Counted from the first letter of the stretch, positions 50,765 to 59,548 are shown. The stretch: 64,000 nucleotides of DNA from an uncultured Albidovulum sp. (GCA_913064775.1 CAJYAD010000008.1:91953-155952), one strand, 5' to 3'. Numbers and translations: made by a program. Notes: a model not told the origin generated them from the letters alone.

Positions 50765-53371
50765 CTATTCCGCCGCCTTCTTGGCGGCAGGCTTCTTGGT
50801 CGTGGTCGCCTTCTTGGCCGCAGGTTTCTTCGCCGCAGTCTTCTTGGCGGCAGGCTTCTTCGCTGCCGCCTTCTTCGGAGCGGCCTTCTTCTTGCCGCCC
50901 TTCGAGGCCTTCTCGTTCACGAGCGCAACGGCTTCCTCCAGCGTCACCGCCTCGGGCTCCATCTCCTTCGGCAGAGTGGCGTTGACCTTTTCCCATTTCA
51001 CATAGGGGCCGTAGCGGCCGGGCATCACCGCGATAGCGCCGCCATCCGGGTGTTCACCCAGTTCCTTCAAAGGCTTGGCCACTGCCCCACGGCCACCGCG
51101 CGACGCGAGTTTCTGGGCCAGCACCTCGACCGCGCGGTTCATGCCGACGGTGAAGACCTCTTCGACATCGGGCAGGTTGGCGTAGACGCGGCCATGCTTC
51201 ACATAGGGGCCGTAGCGGCCGATGCCGGCCTCGACCAACTCGCCATCCTCGGGATGCGGGCCGATCGGACGCGGCAGCGCCAGAAGTTCAAGCGCGCGCT
51301 CGATCGTCAGATCGCCCGGCGCCCAGCCCTTGGGCAGCGAGGCGCGATCGGGCTTGGGCTGTTCCTCGGTCACCTCGCCGCGCTGGACATAGGGGCCGAA
51401 GCGGCCGTTGCGCAGGCTGATCTCGTTGCCCGCCTCATCCTTGCCCAGCACCTTGCCGTCCAACGCCGACGCTTCGTCGTCGCCAGCGGACGAGATCGGG
51501 CGGGTGTAGCGGCATTCGGGGTAACTGCCGCAGCCGATGAAGGCCCCGCCGGACCGCGCGGTCTTCAGATGCAGCCGTCCCGCGCCGCAAAGCGGGCAGA
51601 TGCGCGGATCTGATCCGTCCTCGCGCGGGGGGTAGAGATGGGGGCTGAGGACCTCATCGATCTTGTCGAGCACCTCGCCGATGCGCAGATCGGCCGTCTC
51701 GGCAATCGCGGCCGAGAAATCGCGCCAGAAGCGCGCCAGCACCTCCTTGTAGTCGCGCTGACCGGCGGAGATGTCATCAAGCTGCGCCTCGAGATCGGCG
51801 GTGAAATCATATTCGACGTAGCGGCGGAAATAATTGGTCAGGAACACCGTGACCAGCCGACCCTTGTCCTCGGGGATCAGGCGATTCTTTTCCTTGCGCA
51901 CATAGTCGCGGTCCTGAATCGTGGTGATGATCGAGGCATAGGTCGAGGGTCGGCCGATGCCCAGCTCTTCCATCCGTTTGACCAGCGTGGCCTCGGTGTA
52001 GCGCGGCGGCGGCTGGGTGAAATGCTGCTCGGGGGTGATGGCGCGCTTGTCGGCGGCCTCGCCCTCGGTGATCTGCGGCAGGCGGTTCGCATCGTCGTCG
52101 CCGTCGTCGTCGCGGCCTTCTTCATAGACCTTGAGGAAGCCGTCGAAGACGACAACCTGACCGGTGGCACGCAGGCCGACCTGGCCGTCGGCCGAGGCGA
52201 TCTCGACCGTGGTGCGCTCAAACTGCGCCGCGGCCATCTGCGACGCGATCGTGCGTTTCCAGATCAGATCGTAAAGCTTGCGCTGATCGGCGTCGTGGAT
52301 GCGCAGGACATCGGGCGACGCGGACATTTCGGCCGGCCGGATACATTCATGCGCTTCCTGCGCGTTCTTGGCCTTGTTCTTGTACATCCGCGGGCTCGAC
52401 GGCACATACCGCTCTCCCCAGCTTGACTTGATCTGGTCGCGCGCGGCCATCACCGCCTCGGGCGCCATGTCGATGCCGTCGGTCCGCATGTAGGTGATAT
52501 GCCCCGCCTCATAGAGGCGCTGGGCCGCCGACATGGTCTGGCGCGCGCCCATGCCGAACTTGCGGCTGGCCTCTTGCTGGAGGGTCGAGGTCATGAACGG
52601 CGCCGAGGGGTTGCGGGTGGCGGGCTTGGCCTCGACCGAGGCGACCTTGAGATCGCGCGAGGTGACCGCCTGGACGGCCAGTTCGGCGGCCTCGGTCGTG
52701 GGGATGTCGAACTTGTCCAGCTTCTTGCCGCCCAGCACCGTCAGGCGTGCGTCGTATTCCTGACCGCGGGGCGTGGCCAGCTTGGCCGCGACGGTCCAGT
52801 ATTCCTGGGCGCGGAAGGCCTCGATCTCCATCTCGCGCTCGACGATCAGGCGCAGGCAGACCGATTGCACCCGGCCTGCCGATTTCGCCCCCGGCAACTT
52901 GCGCCAAAGCACCGGCGACAGGTTGAAGCCCACGAGGTAATCCAGCGCGCGGCGGGCCAGATAGGCCTGAACCAGCTCCATATCCACTTCGCGGGGGTTT
53001 TTCATCGCCTCGGTGACGGCGGATTTGGTGATCGCGTTGAAGGTGACCCGCTGGACCTTCTTGCCCGACTTCAGCGCCTTGGCCAGCGCCTCCTGCAGGT
53101 GCCAGGAAATCGCCTCGCCCTCGCGGTCGGGGTCGGTGGCGAGGATCAGTTCGTCGTCGGTCTTGAGCGCCTCGGTGATGGCGCGGACATGCTTCTTGCT
53201 GTCGCTCGCCACCTCCCATTTCATCTCAAAATCATGGTCGGTGTCGACCGACCCGTCCTTCGGCGGCAGGTCACGCACATGGCCGTAGGATGCGAGAACC
53301 GTATAGCCGGGGCCCAGATATTTGTTGATTGTCTTGGCCTTGGCGGGGGACTCGACGACGACAACTGCCAT
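50765..53371 (-). CDS. topA: DNA topoisomerase I
   Basis: An 868-residue type IA topoisomerase relaxing negative supercoils. The Toprim domain starts MAVVVVESPAKAKTI with the acidic triad in LATDPDREGEAI; the active-site Tyr is in HITYMRTDG. One zinc-ribbon-like cysteine repeat is CPLCGAGRLHLKT...GCGSYPEC, and later repeats without cysteines follow (FGPYVQRGEVTEEQ, YGPYVKHGRVYANLP, YGPYVKWEKVNATLP). The last 40 residues are a Lys/Ala/Pro-rich tail, as is usual in this group and probably DNA-binding. It lies downstream of dprA on the same strand, a common bacterial pairing. Confidence 0.97.
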   Translation of the reverse strand: MAVVVVESPAKAKTINKYLGPGYTVLASYGHVRDLPPKDGSVDTDHDFEMKWEVASDSKKHVRAITEALKTDDELILATDPDREGEAISWHLQEALAKALKSGKKVQRVTFNAITKSAVTEAMKNPREVDMELVQAYLARRALDYLVGFNLSPVLWRKLPGAKSAGRVQSVCLRLIVEREMEIEAFRAQEYWTVAAKLATPRGQEYDARLTVLGGKKLDKFDIPTTEAAELAVQAVTSRDLKVASVEAKPATRNPSAPFMTSTLQQEASRKFGMGARQTMSAAQRLYEAGHITYMRTDGIDMAPEAVMAARDQIKSSWGERYVPSSPRMYKNKAKNAQEAHECIRPAEMSASPDVLRIHDADQRKLYDLIWKRTIASQMAAAQFERTTVEIASADGQVGLRATGQVVVFDGFLKVYEEGRDDDGDDDANRLPQITEGEAADKRAITPEQHFTQPPPRYTEATLVKRMEELGIGRPSTYASIITTIQDRDYVRKEKNRLIPEDKGRLVTVFLTNYFRRYVEYDFTADLEAQLDDISAGQRDYKEVLARFWRDFSAAIAETADLRIGEVLDKIDEVLSPHLYPPREDGSDPRICPLCGAGRLHLKTARSGGAFIGCGSYPECRYTRPISSAGDDEASALDGKVLGKDEAGNEISLRNGRFGPYVQRGEVTEEQPKPDRASLPKGWAPGDLTIERALELLALPRPIGPHPEDGELVEAGIGRYGPYVKHGRVYANLPDVEEVFTVGMNRAVEVLAQKLASRGGRGAVAKPLKELGEHPDGGAIAVMPGRYGPYVKWEKVNATLPKEMEPEAVTLEEAVALVNEKASKGGKKKAAPKKAAAKKPAAKKTAAKKPAAKKATTTKKPAAKKAAE

Positions 53372-53590
53372 GAAAACCTCTGCATGAATTCCCGGTGAGG
53401 GGCGGCGTTACATGGGGGGCATGGGGACGGAATGTCAATGGATCGCAGTCAAAGCCTGTGTGATCCGCCCTTTGCGCGCCGGTTTTTGCCGCCCTTTCCT
53501 GGCCCCTTGGCGCGGTTTTCGCGCGGGCAAGGGACCCGTTCACAGGCCGGCGCGGCGCGGCGCCGGCCGGCACACCGCAGGGTGGCGCGC

Positions 53591-54859
53591 TCAGTTCAGG
53601 CGAGAGAGCAAACCGCCGGGCTGGCGCTGTACCCGGCCCTCCAGTTCAAGCGTCAGCAGCTCCGGCGTGACCTGTGCGGCCGGCAGGGCCAGGTCGCGGA
53701 TCAGCTGATCCTCGGCCACCGGGCTGGGGCCAAGGCGGTCGAGGATCGCCCGGTGCAGCGCCCCAACCTCGCGCAGCGCGGGATTGGGGGGGCGCGGCGG
53801 GCGGGGGCGCGGATGCGGGATGCGTCCGCCCTCACCCCCGGTCTCGGCGCCGTTGCCATCACGACCGCCCGTGCCGTCACCGTCGCGCTTGGCCTGCGGA
53901 GGGGGGACGGCCCCCCTGTCCGCATCCGCAGCGACAAGCCGCGCAGCCCGGTGGGCGGCGGCCAGCGTGGGCGCCAGCAGGTCCAGCACATCCTCGGCGC
54001 CGCGCACCAGCGTCGCGCCATCGCGGATCAGCTGATTGCAGCCACCGGCGCGCGCGTCAAACGGATGTCCCGGCACCGCCAGCACGTCGCGCCCCTGGTC
54101 AAGCGCCGCGCGCGCCGTGAGCAGGCTGCCTGACCGAGTCGCGGCCTCAACCACAACCACCGCCCGCGCCAGGCCCGATACCAGGCGATTGCGCATCGGA
54201 AAATGTCGTGCCTGTGGGGCGGCGCCGATCGGCTGTTCCGACAGCCGACAGCCCCGCGCCGCGATCTCGCGCGCCAGATCACCGTTTTCGCGTGGATAGA
54301 TCACGTCCACCCCGCCCGCCTGCACCGCCACCGTGCCACTCGCCAGCGCCGCCTCATGCGCCGCCGCATCGATTCCGCGCGCCAGCCCCGAGACGATGCC
54401 GAAGCCGGCCTCGCCCAGCATCGCCGCCAGACGGCGCGCCATGCGCAACCCCAGACTAGAGGCGTTGCGCGCCCCGACCAGCGCCACCAAGGGCTGCTTC
54501 ATTGCCGCCGGATCCCCGATCGCCCAAAGTACCGGCGGCGCATCGGGCAGATCCATCAGTGCCGCCGGATAATCGGGCGCGCCCCAGCACAGCATCCGCG
54601 CCCCGACCCTGCGGGCCGCGTCCATCTCGGCCCCGGCTTCGTCGATGGTGATCGGGCGATAGGCCTTCACGCCGGCCGCGCAGGCCACGTCGGGCAGAGC
54701 CGCAAGCGCCGCCGCAGCATCGCCATGTTCGGCCAGCAATCTATGAAAGGTAGTTGGCCCCACCCTGTGGGAACGAATGAGACGGAGCCACGACAATCTG
54801 TCTTCTTCCGTGGTGGGTGGGGTGAAGGGTGTGGGGGAAGAGAACAAATCTTCGTCCAT
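53591..54859 (-). CDS. dprA: DNA processing protein DprA/Smf
   Basis: A 422-residue DprA, which loads RecA on incoming single-stranded DNA during natural transformation. An N-terminal helix-hairpin-helix/SAM-like part (RLIRSHRVGPTTFHRLLAEHG) precedes the Rossmann-like domain with VALVGARNASSLGLRMARRL, GIVSGLARGIDAAAH and RNRLVSGLARAVVVVEA. A Gly/Pro/Arg-rich low-complexity stretch (about 315-350) links to the C-terminal winged-helix DML1-like domain. It is followed after 219 bp, in which I see no gene, by topA. Confidence 0.95.
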   Translation of the reverse strand: MDEDLFSSPTPFTPPTTEEDRLSWLRLIRSHRVGPTTFHRLLAEHGDAAAALAALPDVACAAGVKAYRPITIDEAGAEMDAARRVGARMLCWGAPDYPAALMDLPDAPPVLWAIGDPAAMKQPLVALVGARNASSLGLRMARRLAAMLGEAGFGIVSGLARGIDAAAHEAALASGTVAVQAGGVDVIYPRENGDLAREIAARGCRLSEQPIGAAPQARHFPMRNRLVSGLARAVVVVEAATRSGSLLTARAALDQGRDVLAVPGHPFDARAGGCNQLIRDGATLVRGAEDVLDLLAPTLAAAHRAARLVAADADRGAVPPPQAKRDGDGTGGRDGNGAETGGEGGRIPHPRPRPPRPPNPALREVGALHRAILDRLGPSPVAEDQLIRDLALPAAQVTPELLTLELEGRVQRQPGGLLSRLN

Positions 54860-54888
54860 CGCAACTTCGCCTCATTCGCAAGAAGCAG

Positions 54889-54941
54889 ATTGCACGCAGA
54901 AGGTTAATAACCGGTAAACCAATGAACGCATTGCGTGCAAT
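54889..54941. promoter_or_regulatory. Paired ATTGC-NN-GC(AAT) sites flanking GGTTAATAACC, upstream of dprA
   Basis: ATTGCACGCAGA (54889-54900) and ATTGCGTGCAAT (54930-54941) contain a 10-bp perfect inverted repeat, with palindrome GGTTAATAACC (54902-54912) between them. They lie 30-82 bp before the dprA start in an AT-rich gap. The same motif occurs upstream of wzc. Likely operator sites; regulator unknown. Confidence 0.5.
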
Positions 54942-54965
54942 TTTAGAAATTTCATCCGCGAGGCG

Positions 54966-55841
54966 TCAGAGCGTCCCGGCAACCGCCCGGGCCGCCCGGG
55001 CCTCGGTATCGGCAAATTCCGCGGCACGGGTCTGGTTCGCGGCCAGCGCGGCTGCGCGCGCGGTGTAATCGGCGTCGCTCATCGCCCTGACCGCGGCTTC
55101 CAGCTGATCGCGGGTTTCGCAAATCATCATGCCGGCCGGATCGAAGTAGTGGGCGATGTCGGGCGCTCCCCAATAGATCGGCACGGTCCGGCACAGCAGC
55201 GCATCCACCAGCTTTTCGGTGAAGTAGCCGCGCTCGCGCACGTTTTCGATGACCAGAGAATAGCGGTAGGGCGCGAGGCCGTCGGATTTCTGGGCGAAGG
55301 GCACATAGCCACCGCCCATCACATCGGCCTCACCCCCGCCCGCGCGCAGCCAATCGACCATCTCGTGGCGCAGCCTGTGACCCGGCAGGTCGCGCTTGGC
55401 CGAGGCGATCAACGACAGCATGCGCTGCTTGGTCAGATCGGCCTCGCGCCAGTCCGGCACCCAGGTGGAGCCGAAGACGAAATCGAGCCCGTTGGGGATC
55501 GCCGCCAGCAGTGCCGGGTTGCAGGTCAGCACGCGGTGAAAGCGGCGGTGGTGGCGCCGCGCCTTTACCATGTGGCGGGCATGCAGGGCCTCGGGCTCGA
55601 CGATCATCAGCGACAACCGCGCCTGTACGCCCGGCGCGGCGAAGGGCAGCCAGAGCCGCCCCGAAGGGTAAAGCAGCAGATGATCGCGCGCGCCCAGATC
55701 GCCCACCCGCGCGCCGTTTAGCCGAGCCGGACGCCCCAGCGGCCAGTTGAGCTGATCGAGGGACATCGCCGCCAGCCCCCGTCCGGGCTTTACCCCATAG
55801 GGCAGGATCGCGATGGCGGTCTCGGTGGGCGTGGCAATCAT
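54966..55841 (-). CDS. Glycosyltransferase family 10 (alpha-1,3-fucosyltransferase-like)
   Basis: A 292-residue protein with the GT10 C-terminal signature: YRYSLVIENVRERGYFTEKL followed by DALLCRTVPIYWGAPDIAHYF, matching the EN...YxTEKxxDAxxxxxVPxYxGAP motif of alpha-1,3/4-fucosyltransferases that use GDP-fucose. The N-terminal half is weakly conserved as expected. ATG 55841 is preferred over earlier in-frame starts that lie inside the upstream GT11 gene. It is the last of three minus-strand glycosyltransferase genes, 44 bp after the GT11 stop. Confidence 0.85.
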   Translation of the reverse strand: MIATPTETAIAILPYGVKPGRGLAAMSLDQLNWPLGRPARLNGARVGDLGARDHLLLYPSGRLWLPFAAPGVQARLSLMIVEPEALHARHMVKARRHHRRFHRVLTCNPALLAAIPNGLDFVFGSTWVPDWREADLTKQRMLSLIASAKRDLPGHRLRHEMVDWLRAGGGEADVMGGGYVPFAQKSDGLAPYRYSLVIENVRERGYFTEKLVDALLCRTVPIYWGAPDIAHYFDPAGMMICETRDQLEAAVRAMSDADYTARAAALAANQTRAAEFADTEARAARAVAGTL

Positions 55842-55885
55842 GTTTCTCGCATAAGCGCGCACCGCGCCCCCGTCTAGCCCCCCGT

Positions 55886-56734
55886 CTAGCCCGCCACACG
55901 CAGCCAGCCCGGGGGCAGGATATCGGGATTGGAAAGCTTCGGATCCCCGAACCAGGCCACCGGCCCCGCCACCACTTTCGCGGGGTTGCGGTTCAGCCAG
56001 GCCGCCCACCAGGAGAACGACGAATTGGCGATCACGTTGTGGCGGCAAAGACTCATCAGACGCAGATCCTCGTAATCGGCCTCGGGGCCGTTGAAATCGA
56101 TCACCACCTTCTCATAGGGCAGCGGCAGATTGGCCTTGGCCCAGTCGGGATCGTCAGAGAAGACGAACACCGTGGGACGGATCCCCGTGACCTTTGCCAC
56201 CTGCGCAAGTGCTGCACGGTAATAGCCTTCGGTGCAGATCGTGTGGGCGGCATAGGCCAGGTAATCGCCGCGCCGTACATGCAGCGACACAGCCGCCTCG
56301 CAACCGGAGATCCGCGCCGCCATCTCGGCGTTGCGGGGGCTTGGCGGGGTCAGGATCTCCAGCTCGCGCCGCAGGCTCTGGGCGATCGGCGCGAAATAGC
56401 GCTCGGATTGCCAGTAGCCGTGCAGATAGCTGCCGTCGCCCCAGGTCTCGAACGCCGGGTTGTAGCCCAGGCCCCGTTCACGCCGGAAGCGCGGGTTGCG
56501 GCCCGCCAGGCGCCACAGGCCGTGGCGCAGAAGGCCCTCATGCCTGGCTGGCGGCAGCGGCGCGTCGGTGCGGCCGTTCCAGGCGAAATGCGGCCCGCAG
56601 GGGCGGTTGCCCTTCACGGCAAGCGCGCGCGCGTCGATCGCCAGTTCGGCCCCCAGCCGCGCCGCCAGCGCCCGGCCGGCGGCATATTGGAACAGCTGGT
56701 TGCCCATGCCGCCATGCAGCCGCGTCCAGATCAT
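55886..56734 (-). CDS. Glycosyltransferase family 11 (alpha-1,2-fucosyltransferase-like)
   Basis: A 282-residue GT11 protein: MIWTRLHGGMGNQLFQYAAG at the start, the GDP-fucose-binding HVRRGDY near residue 170, and SSFSWWAAWLNRNP near the end are the three family motifs. It would transfer fucose (or another GDP-6-deoxyhexose) in alpha-1,2 linkage. Its ATG overlaps the stop of the GT25 gene (ATGA). No GDP-fucose synthesis genes (gmd, fcl) are in the window. Confidence 0.9.
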   Translation of the reverse strand: MIWTRLHGGMGNQLFQYAAGRALAARLGAELAIDARALAVKGNRPCGPHFAWNGRTDAPLPPARHEGLLRHGLWRLAGRNPRFRRERGLGYNPAFETWGDGSYLHGYWQSERYFAPIAQSLRRELEILTPPSPRNAEMAARISGCEAAVSLHVRRGDYLAYAAHTICTEGYYRAALAQVAKVTGIRPTVFVFSDDPDWAKANLPLPYEKVVIDFNGPEADYEDLRLMSLCRHNVIANSSFSWWAAWLNRNPAKVVAGPVAWFGDPKLSNPDILPPGWLRVAG

Positions 56735-57453
56735 CGCGCGCCCTCCGACAGCCGGCGCACCGCCGCGCGGTAGCGGCCGCGCTTCCATTCGCGTGCCAGC
56801 CGGTCGGTCAGGCTCTTGCGCTGGGAAATCGTGCTGCCCCCCGCACTGGCCGCCACGTCCCGCAGCCCCGCCGGATAGATCGCCCCGGGCTGGATGCCGC
56901 TGTGCCAATGCATCTGCACGAAGGTGTCGATCGGCCGATCGAACGGCGCCGTCAGCTCCAGCAGGTGCCGGGCGCAGTCGCGGTGGATCAGTTGGCCCGA
57001 GGCGCGCAGCGGTGTCACCGCCGGGCGAAAGAGCCGCGCGGCCGCCTCTTGGTCAACGGTTTCGCCCGCGACGGGACGGGTCTGAAACTGCACATAGCCC
57101 ATCGTCGCCACATGGCGCTGCGCCAGCGCCAGCGCCGGGGCGAAGGCCGCCGGATCCAGCACCATGTCATCCTCGAACAGCGCCAGCGCCTCGGCATCGC
57201 TGTCGACCAGCCGCTGCCAGGCGGCACGGTGGCTGAGGAAACAGCCGATCTCGGCCGGGCGCAGCGCGAAGGGATAGCGCGGGCGCAGCAGATTCGGACG
57301 ATAGGCCCCCGCCAGCACCTCTGCCGAAAGTGCCGCGCCGTCAGAGGCCTGAAGCAGATCGCAGGGCACACCGCAGGCATCGCGCAGGGCCTCGGCCACC
57401 GGCCGCCGGGCGGTGGCGCGGGGCAGGTGAATGACAAGGCCCATCAATCGCAT
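56731..57453 (-). CDS. Glycosyltransferase family 25 (LPS-type)
   Basis: A 240-residue GT25 protein resembling LPS beta-galactosyltransferases: VIHLPRATARRPVAEALRDA, IGCFLSHRAAWQRLVDSDAE, then ALALFEDDMVLDP with the DxD-like EDD metal motif. ATG 57453 starts it; the frame stays open upstream but there it is antisense to the next gene. It heads a three-gene operon GT25-GT11-GT10, divergent from a DUF2237 gene over 159 bp. Confidence 0.87.
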   Translation of the reverse strand: MRLMGLVIHLPRATARRPVAEALRDACGVPCDLLQASDGAALSAEVLAGAYRPNLLRPRYPFALRPAEIGCFLSHRAAWQRLVDSDAEALALFEDDMVLDPAAFAPALALAQRHVATMGYVQFQTRPVAGETVDQEAAARLFRPAVTPLRASGQLIHRDCARHLLELTAPFDRPIDTFVQMHWHSGIQPGAIYPAGLRDVAASAGGSTISQRKSLTDRLAREWKRGRYRAAVRRLSEGAR

Positions 57454-57612
57454 GGCGCCCCTTAGCACGGGCGCGAAAACCTGTCCACGCGGCGCGCGGC
57501 CGTGGCAGGACGGCAGCAATTCGGGCCTGTGACCCGGCGCCACCGCGTGTATGCTGGCCCCAACGCGCGCGGACCCGGCATGGACGCCGCCGCCCCGAAA
57601 GGAAGACACAGC

Positions 57613-57981
57613 ATGATGGAGCCATCGCTCAACGTCCTGGGGCTGCCGCTGGCGCCCTGTTCGACCGATCCGGTGACCGGGTTCTTCCGCAACGGCTGTT
57701 GCGACACCGGCCCGGAGGATCACGGCGTGCACACGGTCTGTGCCGTCATGACGGCCGAATTCCTGGCGATGTCGAAATATCTGGGCAACGACCTGTCCAC
57801 CCCGCAGTTGCAATACGGCTTCGCAGGCCTCGGGCCGGGGGATCAATGGTGCCTTTGCGCCGCCCGCTTCCTGCAGGCGCACGACGAAGGCGCCGCCCCC
57901 AAGGTGCGCCTGTCCGCCACCCACCGCCGCACGCTGGAGGTGGTGCCGCTGGAAATCCTGCGCCTCTATGCCGCCGATTGA
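57613..57981 (+). CDS. DUF2237 family protein
   Basis: A 122-residue protein matching DUF2237: NVLGLPLAPCSTDPVTGFFR, then NGCCDTGPEDHGVHTVCAVM, KYLGNDLSTP and GDQWCLCAARFLQAHDEG. Six cysteines fall in conserved blocks, which may bind metal or form disulfides. ATG 57613 is chosen for the GGAAG site before it and because the conserved domain begins at once. The function of the family is not known to me. Its end overlaps the end of the convergent LuxR-type gene by 16 bp. Confidence 0.88.
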   Translation: MMEPSLNVLGLPLAPCSTDPVTGFFRNGCCDTGPEDHGVHTVCAVMTAEFLAMSKYLGNDLSTPQLQYGFAGLGPGDQWCLCAARFLQAHDEGAAPKVRLSATHRRTLEVVPLEILRLYAAD

Positions 57982-58487
57982 GGCGTTGCGGCACCGCCGC
58001 GCGGCCCGTCCTCGGCCAGCATATCCTCGATGAACAGGCTCAGAAGCTGCGACCGCCCGCTGACCCCAGCCTTTCGGTAGATCGCGGCGGTCTGGGCCTT
58101 GACGGTGCCTTCCGAGGTTTCGCGCAATTGGGCGATCTCGGCGGTCGACAGCCCCTTGATCGCGAACAGCGCAACATCGCGCTCGGCCGGGGTCAGGCCC
58201 CAGGCGACGAAGCGCTCTTCCAGCAGGTCCAGGAAGGCGATCGAGACGGCGCGCAGCTGCCGCTCGGCCCGGGCGTGGCGCCGCATCGTCCGGCCCAGCG
58301 CCAAGGCCCCCAGCAGAACCCCGAGGATCAGGCCGACCGCGGCACCGATCTGCAGCAATTCATGCGCCTCCCACGGGATCGGGGCCGAGCTAAGCCCGAA
58401 AACCGAATTCACAATCTCTGAAACGAAGAACACCGTGCAGAGGGCCTGCACGGCAAGGATCGCAGCAATGACGAAGCTGTTGCTCAT
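57966..58487 (-). CDS. Membrane-anchored LuxR-family transcriptional regulator
   Basis: A 173-residue protein with two N-terminal membrane helices (about 6-30, FVIAAILAVQALCTVFFVSE, and 45-66, LLQIGAAVGLILGVLLGALALG), a short helical linker (RTMRRHARAERQLRAVS) and a C-terminal GerE/LuxR helix-turn-helix (about 95-155: LTPAERDVALFAIKGLSTAEIA, EGTVKAQTAAIYRKAG). There is no receiver or autoinducer domain. It would bind DNA from the inner membrane. It is third in a minus-strand run after two exported Gly/Asp-rich proteins, 33 bp after the PepSY-like gene. Confidence 0.85.
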   Translation of the reverse strand: MSNSFVIAAILAVQALCTVFFVSEIVNSVFGLSSAPIPWEAHELLQIGAAVGLILGVLLGALALGRTMRRHARAERQLRAVSIAFLDLLEERFVAWGLTPAERDVALFAIKGLSTAEIAQLRETSEGTVKAQTAAIYRKAGVSGRSQLLSLFIEDMLAEDGPRGGAATPQSAA

Positions 58488-58520
58488 CCTACCCGGTCCG
58501 CGCCGGGCCGCAGCTCTACC

Positions 58521-58946
58521 TCACTCGCCATCGCCACCATCTCCGCCATCGCCTCCGCCAGAGCCGCCGCCAGAGCCACCGTCGCCAGAGCCAGAGCCAG
58601 AGCCGCCCCCTGCCCCACCATCGCCGCCGTGGCCGTCACTTGCCTCGGTCCCGCCGAGTATATCCTCCTTTGCCGTTCCGGCGTCACGCAGAGAGGTGTA
58701 GTCGCGCAGGATTTCGCCGTTATGCGGATTGACGACGATCTCTCGGACGGCGGTCTTGCTCTTGGCCAGGATATGGATGCGCCCCAACCAGGTGCGCCCC
58801 ACCGTCATGTGGGTGTAGCCTTCCTTGGAGAGTTCCTTCTCCACCTCTTTGGCGTAATCGGGACCTCCCGCCCCGGCAGCACCGGGAAGGACGACCACAA
58901 GGGCCAAGCCGGTGGCCGTGGCCAAGAACCCGCGTCGCGTGAACAT
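58521..58946 (-). CDS. Exported PepSY-like protein with Gly/Asp/Ser-rich tail
   Basis: A 141-residue protein beginning MFTRRGFLATATGLALVVVL, a signal sequence with a twin-arginine-like TRRGFL motif. Residues about 30-95 (EVEKELSKEGYTHMTVGRTW, then VREIVVNPHNGEILRDY) resemble a PepSY/COG-type fold seen in propeptides. The last 40 residues are a low-complexity Gly/Asp/Ser tail (DGGSGGGSGGGDGGDGGDGE). The start at 58946 is preferred to 58976 because the signal peptide begins there. It lies between the other Gly/Asp-tailed gene (57 bp upstream) and the LuxR-type gene. Confidence 0.75.
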   Translation of the reverse strand: MFTRRGFLATATGLALVVVLPGAAGAGGPDYAKEVEKELSKEGYTHMTVGRTWLGRIHILAKSKTAVREIVVNPHNGEILRDYTSLRDAGTAKEDILGGTEASDGHGGDGGAGGGSGSGSGDGGSGGGSGGGDGGDGGDGE

Positions 58947-59003
58947 CACCCCTCCATCCTGCGGGGCCGTCCGCAAAGGACGGCCCCAAGGTATTGCGCG
59001 GTA

Positions 59004-59462
59004 TCAGTCGTCACCGCCGCCGCCGCTGCCGCCACCATCGCCACCGCCATCTCCGCCGCTGCCACCGGCACCGCCACCGGCCCCGGCCCCGGCACCGCTG
59101 CCGCCGCCGTTGTCATCACCGCTTTCGGAATCGTCCCCGCTCTGATGGCCAGAGCTGGAATCATCCGCGCTCTCATGCGACGCGCTGTCGGGCGAATCGT
59201 CCGTGGCGGTTTCGTTGCCGTCCGAGGCGGTGCCCTGTGCGGACGTCCCCGAGGTCGTGCCAGAGGTCGCGGTGGTCGAGGGGGTCGACATCGGCTGGTC
59301 GACATCATTTTCGGCAACCATCATCGCCGTGTCCGGCGATTTCGCCGAGAGCGCCGCGGAGCTGGTCGCGGTTGCAGTGCTGGCTGGCGCACTGGCCATC
59401 GCCATGGTGCCGATCGTGCCCATGGCGGTAAGCGCCGTTGCGGCAAGGAGCATTTTTCTCAT
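59004..59462 (-). CDS. Exported Ser/Asp/Gly-rich low-complexity protein
   Basis: A 152-residue protein with a Sec signal peptide (MRKMLLAATALTAMGTIGTM), a Ser/Thr/Ala-rich spacer, an acidic Asp/Ser stretch (around TATDDSPDSASHESADDSSS) and a Gly/Asp tail ending GGGSGGGGDD, much like that of the next gene. ATG 59462 has GGAGAGA upstream. There is no recognised domain. It heads the three-gene unit ending in the LuxR-type regulator and is preceded by three phased CAGGTTTA/TAAACCTG sites. Confidence 0.7.
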   Translation of the reverse strand: MRKMLLAATALTAMGTIGTMAMASAPASTATATSSAALSAKSPDTAMMVAENDVDQPMSTPSTTATSGTTSGTSAQGTASDGNETATDDSPDSASHESADDSSSGHQSGDDSESGDDNGGGSGAGAGAGGGAGGSGGDGGGDGGGSGGGGDD

Positions 59463-59548
59463 CGTATCTCTCCGATTCACGGCAGCACCCCGTGTGCCAC
59501 CTGACACCGAGACACTGCCCGCCCCCACCTATCGATAACCATTGCACA

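Noticed and set aside
50765..50900. Lys/Ala/Pro-rich tail of topA as a separate histone-like gene
   Set aside because: It is in frame with topA without an internal start, and such tails are common on TopA in this group.
57966..58487. Quorum-sensing LuxR receptor
   Set aside because: The protein has no autoinducer-binding domain and no luxI-like gene is near; only the DNA-binding domain is LuxR-type.
58521..59462. RTX-type calcium-binding repeats in the Gly/Asp tails
   Set aside because: The tails lack the regular GGxGxDxxx nonapeptide; they are only low-complexity Gly/Asp/Ser.
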